A DNA stretch of 64,000 bases from Comamonadaceae bacterium OS-1 (GCA_027923965.1 AP026969.1:2046001-2110000); one strand, 5' to 3'; positions 27,724 through 38,170 are shown, numbered from the stretch's first letter. Notes: a model not told the origin generated them from the sequence alone. Made by a program: numbers and translations.

Positions 27724-30700
27724 ATGACGACCCAGCCTTCCCGACGCCATCCCAGCGCGTTCCATGCGTGGGTTGTGGCAGGCCTTGTTTTTGTGGTTAC
27801 AGCCTGCGCGGCGGCGCTTCTGGTGTGGAGCATGGAGCAACGCCGCGTGCAAAGCGAGCGTGCCCGTGTAGACAGCATCGTGGCAGACCGGGCCCACGCG
27901 ATCCAGAGCATGGTGGAACGGGCGCTGTCCAGCACCTATGCGCTGTCGGCCATGGTCCACCAGGCGGGGGGCCAATTCTCGAATTTTGAAGGTGTTGCCA
28001 GCGAAATGCTGCCTTTGTATCCGGGGGTGACCACTTTCGGCCTGTCGCCGGGCGGCATCGTCCGCCAGGTAGTACCACTGACCGGTAACGAGGCCAGCCT
28101 GGGCTTCAACCAACTCAAGGACCCGGTGCAGGGCAAGGAGGCCAACCGTGCCGTGGAAACCGGCAAGCTGACCTTGGCCGGTCCGCTGAACCTGGTGCAG
28201 GGCGGGCTGGGCGTCGTGGGCCGTTTGCCGGTGTATCTGCAGGATTTTCCACAGACAGATGCCAGCCCTTCGGCCGCCAATTTCTGGGGCTTTGTGTATG
28301 TGGTAATCCGGCTGCCGGAGGCGTTGGCAAGCAGCGGTGTGGCGCAGTTGACCGAGCACGGCCTGGCCTACGCGCTGTGGCGCGCGCAGCCGGACACCCA
28401 GCGGCGGCAAACCATCGCCATGTCCGGCATCCTGTCACCGGAAGATGCCGTGGACCGGGAGGTGCTGGTGCCCAACGGGCGCTGGGTACTGAGTGCTGCG
28501 CCGATCCAGGGTTGGGGCGACCCGGCCGGACTGGCGTTCAAAGTGGCGCTGGGCCTGCTGTTCAGCACCCTGCTGGGCTGGGCGGCCCACCTGTTGATGC
28601 AGCTCAAACGCCAGGAACAAAATCTGGAAGCCCAGGTGATCGAGCGCACCTACGAGATTTCCGCCACCCAAAACAAGCTGCAGGCCACGCTGGACGCGAT
28701 TCCCGACCTGATGTTCGAGCTGGGCCTGGACGGCACGGTGTACGACTGCCGCGTGCCCCCTGCCCTGGCGCTGGACATCCGGCCCGACCAGTATCTGGGG
28801 CGTAAAGCCTGCGACATACTGCCTGCGCAAGCCGCCAGCACGGTGGATGCAGCACTGCGCGAGGCACAAGGCACCGGACGCTCGGAAGGGGGCCAGGTGG
28901 CGCTTACTTTGGCCCAGAGGCTGCAATGGTTTGAAATTTCGGTAGCGCGTAAAACGCCTCTTGCCGCGCCCGTCCAGGACGAACCGCGGTTCATTGTGCT
29001 GGCCCGCAACATCACCCAGCGGGTAGAAGCCGACCAGGACCTGCGCATTGCCGCCACCGCCTTCAACGCCCAAAGCGGCATGGCGGTGACCGACGCACAT
29101 CGCCGCATTTTGCGGTGTAATTCGGCGTTCACCCAAATCACGGGGTATGCACAGGAAGATGTGCAGGGACAAAGCCTGAATATCCTCAATTCGGGCCGAC
29201 ACCCGCGGGAGTTCTACCAAGCCATGTGGGACAGCGTAGACACCAAAGGCACCTGGCGCGGTGAAGTGTGGAATCGGCGCAAGAACGGTGATATCTACCC
29301 TGATTCGCGCGGCACCACAGCCGTCAAGGATGCCCACGGCCAGATCACCCACTACGTCAACACCTTCAACGACATCACACAGCGCAAGGCCGCCGAAGAA
29401 GAAATCAACCAGTTGGCCTTTTTCGACCCGCTGACCCATTTGCCAAACCGCCGCCTGCTGGTGGACCGGTTGAGCCAGGCTTTGGCACTGGCGGTGCGCA
29501 GCCAGCACTTTGGTGCGCTGCAGTTCATCGATCTGGACAACTTCAAGGCCTTGAACGACAGTCTGGGCCATGGCATTGGCGACTTGCTGCTGCGACAGGT
29601 GGCCACGCGGCTGGCCGAATGTGTACGCGCCACCGACACCGTGGCCCGCCTGGGCGGTGACGAGTTCGTGGTACTGTTGACACAACTTAGCGCCGACCGC
29701 GACGAGGCCGCTGCCCAGGCCGAGGCGGTGGGTGAAAAGATCCGCGACGCCATCACCCGCCCCTACCGGCTTGAGGCGCATGAGCACCAGTTGTCGGCCA
29801 GCTTGGGCATCACACTCTTCCAAGGCTCCGAGTCCAGCATCGACGAGTTGCTGAAACAGGCCGACCTGGCCATGTACCAGGCCAAAGCGGCAGGCCGCAA
29901 CACCCTGAGCTTTTACGACCCTCGGATGCAGGCGGTGGTCAACACCCGGGTGGCGCTGGAAGCCGACATCCGCCGCGCACTGTTGGTGGAGCAGTTCCAG
30001 CTGTACTACCAACTGCAGGTCGATGCCCTGGGCAGGCCGGTAGGGGCCGAGGCACTGTTGCGCTGGCCCCACCCGGTGCGCGGCATGGTGCCACCCAACG
30101 AATTCATTGCGCTGGCCGAAGACACCGGCTTGATTCTGCCGCTGGGCCTCTGGGTATTGCAGCAGGCCTGTACCCAGCTCCATGCCTGGAGCCTGCAGGC
30201 CGAAACCCAGCACCTGACGCTGGCGGTGAACGTCAGTGCCCGGCAATTCCGCCAGCCCGACTTTGTGGAGTCTGTGCTGCGGGTGCTGAGCAGCACTGCA
30301 GCCCCGGCACGCCTGCTGAAGCTAGAGCTGACCGAGAGCCTGCTGGTCAATGATGTGGAGGAAACCATCGCTAAAATGCGCTCGCTCAAGGCCCGGGGCG
30401 TGGGCTTCTCGCTGGACGATTTCGGCACTGGCTACTCGTCACTGTCCTACCTCAAGCGCCTGCCTTTGGAACAGCTGAAAATCGACCAGTCCTTTGTGCG
30501 CGACCTTTTGACCGACCCCAACGATGCCGCCATCGCCCGCACCGTCATCGCACTGGGCCACAGCCTGGGGCTGGCAGTGATCGCCGAAGGCGTGGAAACC
30601 GAGGCACAACGCGGCTTTCTGGCAGCCCAGGGCTGTGATGCCTACCAGGGCTACCTGTTCAGCCGCCCACTGCCGGTGCAGGACTTCGAAGTCGGTCTAC

Positions 30701-30753
30701 AGGTGCGCTTGCTGGCCCTTTCGACGGAGTCGGCGGTATTTCCTGACATCTGA
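27724..30753 (+). CDS. CHASE-PAS-GGDEF-EAL cyclic-di-GMP sensor protein
   Basis: Membrane-bound enzyme of 1009 residues predicted to make and/or break cyclic di-GMP. An N-terminal helix (about 17-37) and a second (about 275-295) flank an extracytoplasmic CHASE domain (ERALSSTYALSAMVHQAGG). Two PAS modules follow (second with DAHRRILRCNSAFTQITGYA). The GGDEF domain has intact ARLGGDEFVVLL. The EAL domain has EALLRWPHP, LKLELTESLL, LDDFGTGYSSLSYLKRLPLE and IAEGVETEAQ, so both active sites look complete. It ends 6 bp before the TAXI-type gene, which suggests one operon. The ligand is unknown. Confidence 0.92.
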   Translation: MTTQPSRRHPSAFHAWVVAGLVFVVTACAAALLVWSMEQRRVQSERARVDSIVADRAHAIQSMVERALSSTYALSAMVHQAGGQFSNFEGVASEMLPLYPGVTTFGLSPGGIVRQVVPLTGNEASLGFNQLKDPVQGKEANRAVETGKLTLAGPLNLVQGGLGVVGRLPVYLQDFPQTDASPSAANFWGFVYVVIRLPEALASSGVAQLTEHGLAYALWRAQPDTQRRQTIAMSGILSPEDAVDREVLVPNGRWVLSAAPIQGWGDPAGLAFKVALGLLFSTLLGWAAHLLMQLKRQEQNLEAQVIERTYEISATQNKLQATLDAIPDLMFELGLDGTVYDCRVPPALALDIRPDQYLGRKACDILPAQAASTVDAALREAQGTGRSEGGQVALTLAQRLQWFEISVARKTPLAAPVQDEPRFIVLARNITQRVEADQDLRIAATAFNAQSGMAVTDAHRRILRCNSAFTQITGYAQEDVQGQSLNILNSGRHPREFYQAMWDSVDTKGTWRGEVWNRRKNGDIYPDSRGTTAVKDAHGQITHYVNTFNDITQRKAAEEEINQLAFFDPLTHLPNRRLLVDRLSQALALAVRSQHFGALQFIDLDNFKALNDSLGHGIGDLLLRQVATRLAECVRATDTVARLGGDEFVVLLTQLSADRDEAAAQAEAVGEKIRDAITRPYRLEAHEHQLSASLGITLFQGSESSIDELLKQADLAMYQAKAAGRNTLSFYDPRMQAVVNTRVALEADIRRALLVEQFQLYYQLQVDALGRPVGAEALLRWPHPVRGMVPPNEFIALAEDTGLILPLGLWVLQQACTQLHAWSLQAETQHLTLAVNVSARQFRQPDFVESVLRVLSSTAAPARLLKLELTESLLVNDVEETIAKMRSLKARGVGFSLDDFGTGYSSLSYLKRLPLEQLKIDQSFVRDLLTDPNDAAIARTVIALGHSLGLAVIAEGVETEAQRGFLAAQGCDAYQGYLFSRPLPVQDFEVGLQVRLLALSTESAVFPDI

Positions 30754-30759
30754 GTCCCC

Positions 30760-32106
30760 ATGCCTAAGACACTCAAGCTGATTCTGCTGTCCCTGCGCGA
30801 TCTCATCGTTTCCGCCGGACCGGTGGTGTTCATCGTGATCGGTGCACTGGCTGCCGCCTACTGGTACCTCGACCCGCAGCCGCCCACAACTGTGACGCTC
30901 GCCACCGGCCCGGACGGCAGCGCCTATGCCGAATTTGGCCAGCGCTACGCCAGCGCACTCAAGGCCAATGGCATAGAGGTGGTGCTCAAACCCACCGACG
31001 GTGCGGCCGACAACCTGCAAATGCTGCGCAACGGCGAGGCCGACGTGGGCTTTGTACGCGGCGGCAGCGCCGACCCGGTGGCCGATGACGAAGCGGGTTT
31101 GATGTCGTTGGGCAGCCTGTTCTACGAGCCGCTATGGCTGTTTTACCGCAGCGACGCGGCCCGCAAGATCGACCCCGCCACCGCCACGCTGACCGCCCTG
31201 CCCCAGTTGAAAACGCTGCGCATCAACATCGACAAGCAGGGCAGCGGCGTGCCCGATATCGTGGAAAAGATGTTCAAGGCCAACCACATCGAGGCCCGCA
31301 CCCTGCGGCTGTCCAACCTGGAGCCCGCACCCGCCGTGCAGGCGCTGCTGGCGGGTAAATTGGACGTGGTGGTGCTGGCCTCGGCCCCCCAGTCGCCGCT
31401 GGTGCAGCGCCTGCTGCGCGCCCGCGACATCCAGCTGATGGACTTTGGCCAGAGCGATGCCTACGCCCGGCGTTTTGCCTTTTTGTCGGCCGTGACGCTG
31501 CCGCGCGGCGTGGTCGATCTGGCCGCCGACATGCCGCCGCATGACGTGTCCATGCTGGCCGCCACCACCTCGCTGATCTCCAGTGACCAGACCCACCCAG
31601 CCCTGCGCCAGCTGTTCGCCCAGAGCGCGCAAACCGTGCACAGCGGCGCGGGCTGGTTCAACCGGGCCCGCGATTTCCCCAACACCCGCACCAGCGAACT
31701 GCCGGTCAGCCCCGAGGGTGACCGCGCCATCAACGGCACGCCGCCGTTCTGGCAGCGCTACCTGCCCTTCTGGGCCAGCAACCTGATCGAGCGCATGTGG
31801 TTGGTGTTGGGTGGCTTGCTGGTGCTGATGCTGCCGCTGAGCAAGATCGTGCCGCCGCTGTACCAGTTTCGCGTGCGCAGCCGGGTGTTCCGCTGGTACG
31901 CCCGGCTGCGCGAGATCGAAACCAAGGTCGATGCGCGCACCGGCGAACGTGATGCCCTGTTGGATGAACTGGATGAACTCTACCGCGTGACCCACCGCAT
32001 CACCGTACCCCTGTCGTACACCGACGAGCTCTACGCCTTGCGCAACAACATCGAAGCGGTACGCAGGCGGCTGCTGGCGAGCTGGCCGAAGGAGTCAGCA
32101 CCCTAA
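30760..32106 (+). CDS. TAXI-family TRAP-type solute-binding protein, membrane anchored
   Basis: The 448-residue protein resembles TAXI receptors: after an N-terminal membrane helix (about 17-38) come VTLATGPDGSAYAEFGQRYA, LQMLRNGEADVGFVRGGSAD and LVIS-type binding-protein folds up to about residue 330. A second membrane helix (about 345-365) and a coiled-coil cytoplasmic tail (LREIETKVDARTGERDALL) follow, so it is anchored at both ends. No TRAP permease gene is adjacent. Its coupling to a cyclic-di-GMP enzyme suggests a sensing partner more than a transporter, which is inference. A terminator follows. Confidence 0.8.
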   Translation: MPKTLKLILLSLRDLIVSAGPVVFIVIGALAAAYWYLDPQPPTTVTLATGPDGSAYAEFGQRYASALKANGIEVVLKPTDGAADNLQMLRNGEADVGFVRGGSADPVADDEAGLMSLGSLFYEPLWLFYRSDAARKIDPATATLTALPQLKTLRINIDKQGSGVPDIVEKMFKANHIEARTLRLSNLEPAPAVQALLAGKLDVVVLASAPQSPLVQRLLRARDIQLMDFGQSDAYARRFAFLSAVTLPRGVVDLAADMPPHDVSMLAATTSLISSDQTHPALRQLFAQSAQTVHSGAGWFNRARDFPNTRTSELPVSPEGDRAINGTPPFWQRYLPFWASNLIERMWLVLGGLLVLMLPLSKIVPPLYQFRVRSRVFRWYARLREIETKVDARTGERDALLDELDELYRVTHRITVPLSYTDELYALRNNIEAVRRRLLASWPKESAP

Positions 32107-32110
32107 AAGA

Positions 32111-32139
32111 AAAACGGCCCGTGGATACGGGCCGTTTTT
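32111..32139. terminator. Bidirectional intrinsic terminator, TAXI gene / ettA
   Basis: Perfect 12-bp stem AAAACGGCCCGT (32111-32122) with ACGGGCCGTTTT (32127-32138) and a GGAT loop, flanked by A-run and T-run. It lies between convergent stop codons and can serve both strands. Confidence 0.9.
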
Positions 32140-32141
32140 GA

Positions 32142-33803
32142 TTACTTCAGCGCCTTGTAGCGCATGCGTTTGGGCTTGGCACCCTCTTCGCCCAGGCGCT
32201 TCTTCTTGTCGGCTTCGTACTCTTGGTAGTTGCCGTCGAAGAAGGTCCACTGGCTGTCGCCTTCTGCCGCCAGGATGTGGGTGGCGATACGGTCCAGGAA
32301 CCAGCGGTCATGGCTGATGACCAGCATGGTGCCTGCGAATTCCAGCAGTGCGTCTTCCAGAGCGCGCAGGGTTTCCACGTCCAGATCGTTGGACGGCTCA
32401 TCCAGCATCAGCACGTTGCCGCCCGCGATCAGGGTCTTGGCCAGGTGCAAACGGCCCCGCTCACCACCGGAGAGCATGCCCACCTTTTTCTGCTGGTCGG
32501 CACCGTTGAAGTTGAAGCGGCCACAGTAGGCGCGGCTTGCCATCTGGAACTTGCCCACGTTCAAAATGTCGAGGCCGCCCGACACGTCTTCCCAGACGGT
32601 CTTTTCGTTCGACAAGTCGTCGCGGTGCTGGTCCACAAAGGCCATTTTGACGGTGGAGCCGATCTTCACTTCACCCGAATCGGCCTTTTCCTTGCCTGCG
32701 ATCAGCTTGAACAGCGTGGATTTACCGGCACCGTTGGGGCCGATGATGCCGACGATGGCACCGGCAGGAATCTTGAAGCTCAGGTTGTCGATCAGCACGC
32801 GGTCGCCAAAGGACTTGGTGACGTTGACGAATTCGATCACTTCATGGCCCAGGCGGTCGGCCACGGGGATGAAGATTTCGTTGGTTTCGTTGCGCTTTTG
32901 GTATTCGAAGTCGCTCAGTTCTTCAAAGCGGGCCAGACGGGCCTTGCTCTTGGCCTGGCGGGCCTTGGGGTTCTGGCGCGACCATTCCAATTCTTTCTTC
33001 AGGGCCTTGGCACGGGCTTCTTCGCCCTTTTGCTCGGCTTCCAGGCGTGCGCCCTTTTGGGTCAGCCAGTCGGAGTAATTGCCCTTGTACGGAATGCCGG
33101 AGCCCCGGTCCAGTTCCAGAATCCATTCGGCGGCGTTGTCCAGGAAGTAGCGGTCATGGGTGATGGCCACCACGGTGCCGGAATAGCGCTGCAGGAACTG
33201 CTCCAGCCAGTCCACCGATTCGGCGTCCAAGTGGTTGGTTGGCTCATCCAACAGCAACATGTCAGGCTTGCTCAGCAGCAGGCGGCACAGCGCCACGCGG
33301 CGCTTTTCACCGCCGGACAGCACACCCACCACGGCATCCCACGGTGGCAGGCGCAGCGCGTCGGCGGCGATTTCCAGTTGGTGCTCGGAGTCGGTGCCTG
33401 CGGTGGCGATGATGGCTTCCAGCTCGGCCTGCTCGGCAGCCAGTGCATCAAAGTCGGCATCTTCTTCACCGTAGGCGGTGTAGACCTCTTCCAGGCGTGC
33501 CTTGGCAGAGAACACCTTGCCCATGGCGGCTTCGACGCTTTCGCGCACCGTCTGGGTAGGGTCCAACTGGGGTTCCTGGGGCAGGTAGCCGATGTTCAGG
33601 CCCGCCATGGGCTGGGCTTCGCCTTCAATGTCCTTGTCCAGCCCGGCCATGATCTTGAGCAGGGTGGACTTGCCCGAGCCGTTGGTACCCAGCACGCCGA
33701 TCTTGGCGCCGGGAAAAAAGCTGAGCGAAATGTCTTTGAGAATGTGGCGCTTGGGCGGCACGATCTTGCCGACGCGGTTCATGGTAAATACGTACTGGGC
33801 CAT
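32142..33803 (-). CDS. ettA: Energy-dependent translational throttle protein EttA (ABC-F ATPase)
   Basis: Ribosome E-site ATPase that gates the first elongation step by ADP/ATP ratio. The 553-residue protein has two ABC cassettes: GTNGSGKSTLLKIMAG, LSGGEKRRVALCRLLL and LLLDEPTNHLDAESVDWLEQ in the first; GPNGAGKSTLFKLIAG, LSGGERGRLHLAKTLIAG and LMLDEPSNDLDVETLRALED in the second, with the basic inter-domain linker QNPKARQAKSKARLARFEEL. It begins MAQYVFTMNRVGKIVPPKR, the standard EttA N-terminus, so longer upstream extensions of the frame are discarded. Divergent from the helicase gene. Confidence 0.95.
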   Translation of the reverse strand: MAQYVFTMNRVGKIVPPKRHILKDISLSFFPGAKIGVLGTNGSGKSTLLKIMAGLDKDIEGEAQPMAGLNIGYLPQEPQLDPTQTVRESVEAAMGKVFSAKARLEEVYTAYGEEDADFDALAAEQAELEAIIATAGTDSEHQLEIAADALRLPPWDAVVGVLSGGEKRRVALCRLLLSKPDMLLLDEPTNHLDAESVDWLEQFLQRYSGTVVAITHDRYFLDNAAEWILELDRGSGIPYKGNYSDWLTQKGARLEAEQKGEEARAKALKKELEWSRQNPKARQAKSKARLARFEELSDFEYQKRNETNEIFIPVADRLGHEVIEFVNVTKSFGDRVLIDNLSFKIPAGAIVGIIGPNGAGKSTLFKLIAGKEKADSGEVKIGSTVKMAFVDQHRDDLSNEKTVWEDVSGGLDILNVGKFQMASRAYCGRFNFNGADQQKKVGMLSGGERGRLHLAKTLIAGGNVLMLDEPSNDLDVETLRALEDALLEFAGTMLVISHDRWFLDRIATHILAAEGDSQWTFFDGNYQEYEADKKKRLGEEGAKPKRMRYKALK

Positions 33804-34060
33804 CGTTTTGAGGGTGAAGTTGCTGACGAAAAATCTGCCGAAACAAGTCGGGCGAACGCCGATTATCCCAGCATGCGACAATCCACAGGTTGCGGCATTC
33901 CAATTGGCTGCAACGCCAGCACTTCGCTGGGGGCCAAAACCAAGCCAAACACGCTTGTTTTGCGTCCATTTTTTTAAAAATGTCTGCCTTTGATTGGTGC
34001 CCCAGTTCACAACCAGGGCGAAAAGGCCAGCTTCCAAGCGCCCAGGACGGGCGCACAAAA

Positions 34061-35923
34061 ATGAACTTTGAAGAACTGAATCTGGCCCCGGCCATTCTGA
34101 AGGCCGTGCAAGAGCAAGGCTATACCGAGCCCACCCCCATCCAGGCACAGGCCATTCCGGTCGTCCTGGCCGGGCACGATCTGCTCGGCGGTGCGCAAAC
34201 CGGCACCGGCAAAACGGCAGCGTTCACCCTGCCCCTGCTGCAGCGCCTGACCGAGAGCGCTCCGGCAACCAACAAATTTGGTGGCAAGGGCATCCGTGCC
34301 CTGGTGCTCACCCCCACCCGCGAACTCGCCGCCCAGGTGGAAGAGTCGGTGCAAACCTACGGTAAATACCTGGAACTGAGCTCCACCGTGATCTTTGGTG
34401 GCGTGGGTATGAACCCGCAAATCACCAAGGTCAAAAAAGGCGTGGACATTCTGGTGGCCACCCCGGGCCGTCTGCTCGACCTGATGCAACAAGGCGTGCT
34501 GGACCTGGGCCAGGTGCAAATCCTGGTGCTGGACGAAGCCGACCGCATGCTCGACATGGGCTTCATCCATGACGTGAAAAAAGTGCTGGCCGCCGTGCCC
34601 AAAGACAAGCAAAGCCTGCTGTTCTCGGCCACCTTCAGCGATGAAATCCGTGACCTCGCCGCCACGCTGCTGAAGAACCCGCAAAGCGTGCAGGTCACGC
34701 CGCGCAACACCACCGTGCAGCGCATCACCCAGGTGATCCACCCGGTCGGCCGCGGCAAGAAAAAGGCCTTGCTGGCCCACATCATCCAGGAACACAACTG
34801 GAGCCAGGTGCTGGTGTTCACCCGTACCAAGTTCGGTGCCAACAACGTGGCCGAATTCCTGGAAAAGAACGGTATCACCGCGATGGCACTGCATGGCAAC
34901 AAGAGCCAGTCGGCCCGTACCCAGGCCCTGCAAGGCTTCAAAAGCGGCGATGTGCGCGCCCTGGTGGCCACCGATATCGCGGCCCGCGGTATCGACATCG
35001 ACGACCTGCCGCACGTGGTCAACTACGAAATCCCGAACGTCTGCGAAGACTATGTGCACCGCATTGGCCGTACCGGTCGCGCCGGTGCCGAAGGCGCTGC
35101 CGTCAACCTGGTGTGCCTGGACGAAGAAGGCTTCATGCAGGACATCGAACGCTTCACCAAGCAAGAAATTGCCGTGCAAGTGATCGAAGGCTTCATGCCC
35201 GAACCCAATGAGCGTGCAGAACCCATCGCCATGGGTCGCCAGACGATCTGGGGCGGTGCCGGCAAGCCGCCGAGCCGCGACGTGATGCAGGCCGCTGCCA
35301 AAGCTGCCCGCACTGAAATGCTGCAGCGCGTGCGCGACAGCAAGGGTGCCAACGGCGACGGCGCTGGCCGTGGCAACGGTGGCGGTCATGGTGGCGGAAA
35401 CGGCGGCCCCCGCAGCAATGCCCCCCGCAGTGGTCCACGGCCCCCGCAAGGCGACGGCATGGCTCCCCGCCCCCAAGGCGCTCGTCCACCCCAGGGTGGT
35501 CGTGGTGGCCGTCCTGGCGGCCCTGGCGGTGCACGCGCCGGTGGCGGCGGCTACGGCGGTGGCAATGCAGGCGGTGGTTACGGTGGCGGCAACAGCTACG
35601 GTGGTGGCGGTAACGGAAACGGCGGCGGCTACGGCGGCGGTGCCCAGCCGGACCACACCCGTTCCGCATCCATGGGCGGCCAGGGCCCTGCGCCCCGCCC
35701 GGCCCAAGGCGGCCAGCCTGACCCGATGCGCACCAGCGTAGACAGCATGCTCGACCGTGGTCGCCGTGGCGGCTTCGGCGGCGGCAACCGCAATGGTGGC
35801 GGTGGTGGCGGCTACGGTGGTGGCAATGGCGGTGGGAACGGTGGCGGCGGCTTCGGCGGTGGCCGCAGCGGTGGTGGCGGATCGCGCGGCCCCGGCGGCC
35901 CACGCGGTTCGTTCGGCCGCTGA
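34061..35923 (+). CDS. rhlE: DEAD-box RNA helicase, RhlE type, with long Gly/Arg-rich tail
   Basis: ATP-dependent RNA unwinding enzyme of 620 residues. The Q motif ([11 protein letters not shown]), [69 protein letters not shown] and [10 protein letters not shown] are all present in residues 1-380. Residues about 425-620 are low-complexity glycine with arginine, asparagine and tyrosine (GGGYGGG repeats), an RGG-like RNA-binding tail that may promote condensates. Family similarity begins at the ATG at 34061. A repeat copy begins right after the stop. Confidence 0.93.
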   Translation: MNFEELNLAPAILKAVQEQGYTEPTPIQAQAIPVVLAGHDLLGGAQTGTGKTAAFTLPLLQRLTESAPATNKFGGKGIRALVLTPTRELAAQVEESVQTYGKYLELSSTVIFGGVGMNPQITKVKKGVDILVATPGRLLDLMQQGVLDLGQVQILVLDEADRMLDMGFIHDVKKVLAAVPKDKQSLLFSATFSDEIRDLAATLLKNPQSVQVTPRNTTVQRITQVIHPVGRGKKKALLAHIIQEHNWSQVLVFTRTKFGANNVAEFLEKNGITAMALHGNKSQSARTQALQGFKSGDVRALVATDIAARGIDIDDLPHVVNYEIPNVCEDYVHRIGRTGRAGAEGAAVNLVCLDEEGFMQDIERFTKQEIAVQVIEGFMPEPNERAEPIAMGRQTIWGGAGKPPSRDVMQAAAKAARTEMLQRVRDSKGANGDGAGRGNGGGHGGGNGGPRSNAPRSGPRPPQGDGMAPRPQGARPPQGGRGGRPGGPGGARAGGGGYGGGNAGGGYGGGNSYGGGGNGNGGGYGGGAQPDHTRSASMGGQGPAPRPAQGGQPDPMRTSVDSMLDRGRRGGFGGGNRNGGGGGGYGGGNGGGNGGGGFGGGRSGGGGSRGPGGPRGSFGR

Positions 35924-35925
35924 TT

Positions 35926-35981
35926 TAAGCTTTTTAGGCCGCCTGCGCTTATTCCATAAGCGTGAGCAGCTATTAAATCAG
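35926..35981 (+). repeat. Dispersed palindromic repeat, near-consensus intergenic copy
   Basis: AAGCTTTTTAGGCCGCCTGC, then GCTTATTCCATAAGC and GTGAGCAGCTATTAAATCA. The core inverted repeat is perfect here, so this copy is the best reference for the element. It follows the helicase stop codon directly. Confidence 0.85.
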
Positions 35982-36003
35982 GAGTAAGTCAATCTCCTTA
36001 CCA

Positions 36004-36033
36004 GGCGCATGGCATTCGGCATGCGCCTTTTTT
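36004..36033 (+). terminator. Intrinsic terminator after the helicase gene
   Basis: GGCGCATG (36004-36011) pairs with CATGCGCC (36020-36027) around an 8-nt loop, followed by six T. It lies 56 bp before the gloA start and would separate the two genes. Confidence 0.8.
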
Positions 36034-36088
36034 GTGGGCGTTTATTTTTACAATCAATGCCCTCCCCCACCCACTTCAAAAAAACACC

Positions 36089-36496
36089 ATGCGACTTCTC
36101 CACACCATGCTGCGCGTTGGCAACCTGCAGCGCTCCATCGACTTCTACACCCAGGTTCTGGGCATGCAACTGCTGCGCATGTCGGAAAACGCCGAGTACA
36201 AATACACCCTGGCCTTCGTCGGCTACGGCAGTAACCCCGACCATGCCGAGTTGGAGCTGACCTACAACCACGGCGTGGACAGCTATGAGCTCGGCACCGC
36301 CTACGGCCACATCGCCCTGGCCGTGCCCGATGCCTATGCTGCCTGCGAGAAGATCAAGGTCGCCGGTGGCCAGGTCACGCGCGAAGCCGGTCCGGTCAAG
36401 GGCGGCACCACGGTGATTGCTTTTGTGACCGACCCCGACGGCTACAAGATCGAGCTGATCCAGCGCGCGGAACACGCAGGCGGCTCCGGCATTTAA
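36089..36496 (+). CDS. gloA: Lactoylglutathione lyase (glyoxalase I)
   Basis: Detoxifies methylglyoxal as its glutathione hemithioacetal. The 135-residue protein matches the E. coli enzyme in numbering: metal ligands His5, Glu56, His74 and Glu122 are all present, with [30 protein letters not shown] and [19 protein letters not shown]. The start at 36089 gives the canonical [16 protein letters not shown]; an in-frame upstream extension is not family-like. A TACAAT hexamer at 36049-36054 is a possible -10. Confidence 0.97.
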   Translation: MRLLHTMLRVGNLQRSIDFYTQVLGMQLLRMSENAEYKYTLAFVGYGSNPDHAELELTYNHGVDSYELGTAYGHIALAVPDAYAACEKIKVAGGQVTREAGPVKGGTTVIAFVTDPDGYKIELIQRAEHAGGSGI

Positions 36497-36588
36497 AGCG
36501 TCCCCTATTTGGAGGACGAAGCACCCGCCCCGCGTCTTGACACCGCCCAAGCGCCGGGCGGAACATGGTTTCTTTTTGAGGAGACACC

Positions 36589-37479
36589 ATGGCCACCAAA
36601 AAAGCAACTGCTATCGCCGCCAAAACCAAGGCCTTGTCGCTGCACATGGGGCTGAACGCCGTCAGTGGCGCGGCCTATTCGGGCTGGACCGGACCCCTGG
36701 CGGCCTGCGAGTTTGATGCCAATGACATGGCCGCGATTGCCAAGGCGCAAGGCATGCAGCCCACCGTGCTGCTCACCAAACAGGCCACCCGTGCCAAGTT
36801 TCTAAGCGCCCTGCGCAGTGCCGCCAAATCACTGGTGGCGGGCGATCTGTTCTTTCTGACCTATTCGGGCCACGGTGGACAGGTGACCGACATCGACAAC
36901 GACGAACCCGACGGCAAAGACGAAACCTGGTGCCTGTTTGACGGCCAGATTCTGGACGACGAGCTGTACTTTGAGTACAGCAAGTTTGCCGCTGGGGTAC
37001 GCATCCTGGTGTTGTCGGACAGCTGCCACAGCGGCTCGGTGGTCAAGGCCTTGCCCAATGAACCCGGCTCGCGGGCCATGCCCCTGGGGGTGGCCATGCG
37101 CGTCTACCGCGACCACCAGGCGTTCTACGACAAGCTGCAGGTCGACGTGGCCAAGGCCGCGGGCGGCCAGGTTGCCGACCCCGACACGGCGTTGACCCAG
37201 GTATCGGTCAGCAACCGCCTGACCGCTGTGGTCAGCCAGTTCAAACCGTCATTGGTGCTGGTGTCGGGCTGCCAGGACAACCAGACCTCGATGGATGGCG
37301 ACCACAACGGCGCGTTCACCGAACAGGTGCTCAAGGTGTGGGCCAACGGCAGCTTCAAAGGCACCTACCGCCAGTTCCACGCCAAGGTGCGCGCAGGGTT
37401 GCCGCCCAGTCAGTCGCCCAACCTGTTCACGCTGGGCAAGGCGGGCAAGTTTTTGCAGCAAAAGCCTTTTACGGTCTGA
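36589..37479 (+). CDS. Caspase-fold cysteine protease (prokaryotic metacaspase/orthocaspase)
   Basis: Peptidase C14-type protein of 296 residues with an apparently complete catalytic dyad: His95 in [16 protein letters not shown] and Cys146 in [22 protein letters not shown] near the start and [18 protein letters not shown] near the end fit the caspase fold. There is no signal peptide or transmembrane helix, and no extra effector or recognition domain, so it is likely cytoplasmic. GAGGAGA precedes the ATG. It lies alone between gloA and a terminator; no obvious partner, substrate or toxin gene is adjacent. Biological role unknown. Confidence 0.85.
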   Translation: MATKKATAIAAKTKALSLHMGLNAVSGAAYSGWTGPLAACEFDANDMAAIAKAQGMQPTVLLTKQATRAKFLSALRSAAKSLVAGDLFFLTYSGHGGQVTDIDNDEPDGKDETWCLFDGQILDDELYFEYSKFAAGVRILVLSDSCHSGSVVKALPNEPGSRAMPLGVAMRVYRDHQAFYDKLQVDVAKAAGGQVADPDTALTQVSVSNRLTAVVSQFKPSLVLVSGCQDNQTSMDGDHNGAFTEQVLKVWANGSFKGTYRQFHAKVRAGLPPSQSPNLFTLGKAGKFLQQKPFTV

Positions 37480-37480
37480 A

Positions 37481-37508
37481 AAAAAAGCGCCTGAAAAGGC
37501 GCTTTTTT
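37481..37508. terminator. Bidirectional terminator, caspase gene / eda
   Basis: AAAAAAGCGCC (37481-37491) pairs with GGCGCTTTTTT (37498-37508) around TGAAAA. Perfect 11-bp stem with A and T runs, between convergent genes. Confidence 0.9.
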
Positions 37509-37523
37509 GTAGGCACGCGGGGA

Positions 37524-38170
37524 TCAGGCCTTCTTCTTCAAGGCCGCCGTGTCCAGGCACAGCTGGGTAATCCGCCCCCAGTCGCCTGCAATCATGGCAT
37601 CGGTGGGCACGATCCACGAGCCGCCCACGCACACCACATTGGGCAGCGCCAAAAATTCAGGCGCGTTTTGCAGCGTCACACCGCCGGTGGGGCAGAACTT
37701 CACGTCAAAGAACGGGCCGCTCCAGGCCTTCAGCATGGCCGGACCACCGGCTTGCATGGCGGGGAAGAACTTGAGTTCGGTGAAGCCGTCTTCCTGGGCC
37801 ATCATGATTTCGCTACCGGTGGCCACGCCGGGCAACAGCGCCAGACCTGCATCGCGGCAGGCCATGCCCACGGTGCGGGTGTAGCCGGGGCTCACGCCAA
37901 ACAGGGCACCGGCCTTGGCGGCGGCTTGCGCGTCGGCGGCGCTGCGGATGGTGCCAGCGCCGATGACGGCATCGGGCACTTCCTTGGCGATGCGCTCAAT
38001 GCATTCCAGCGCCTGCGGGGTGCGCAGCGTGACTTCCAGCATGCGGATGCCGCCAGCGACCAGCGCCCGCGCCAAGGGCACGGCGTGGGCCACGTCGTTG
38101 AGCACGATGACCGGGATGACCGGTGCGTCTTGCATGACTTGCAGGGCCGTCCAACGGCCGGTGTGGTTGC

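Noticed and set aside
33804..34148. N-terminal extension of EttA
   Set aside because: The upstream residues have no EttA similarity and overlap the divergent helicase promoter; the family N-terminus MAQYVFTMN starts at 33803.
34007..35707. A 566-codon frame antisense to the helicase gene
   Set aside because: Artefact of the Gly-rich tail and codon bias; Ala/Thr/Val-rich translation without motifs.
35330..35915. Short repeated GGCGGC/GGTGGC units, CRISPR-like at first glance
   Set aside because: They encode the Gly-rich tail of the helicase; there are no regular spacers or palindromic repeats.
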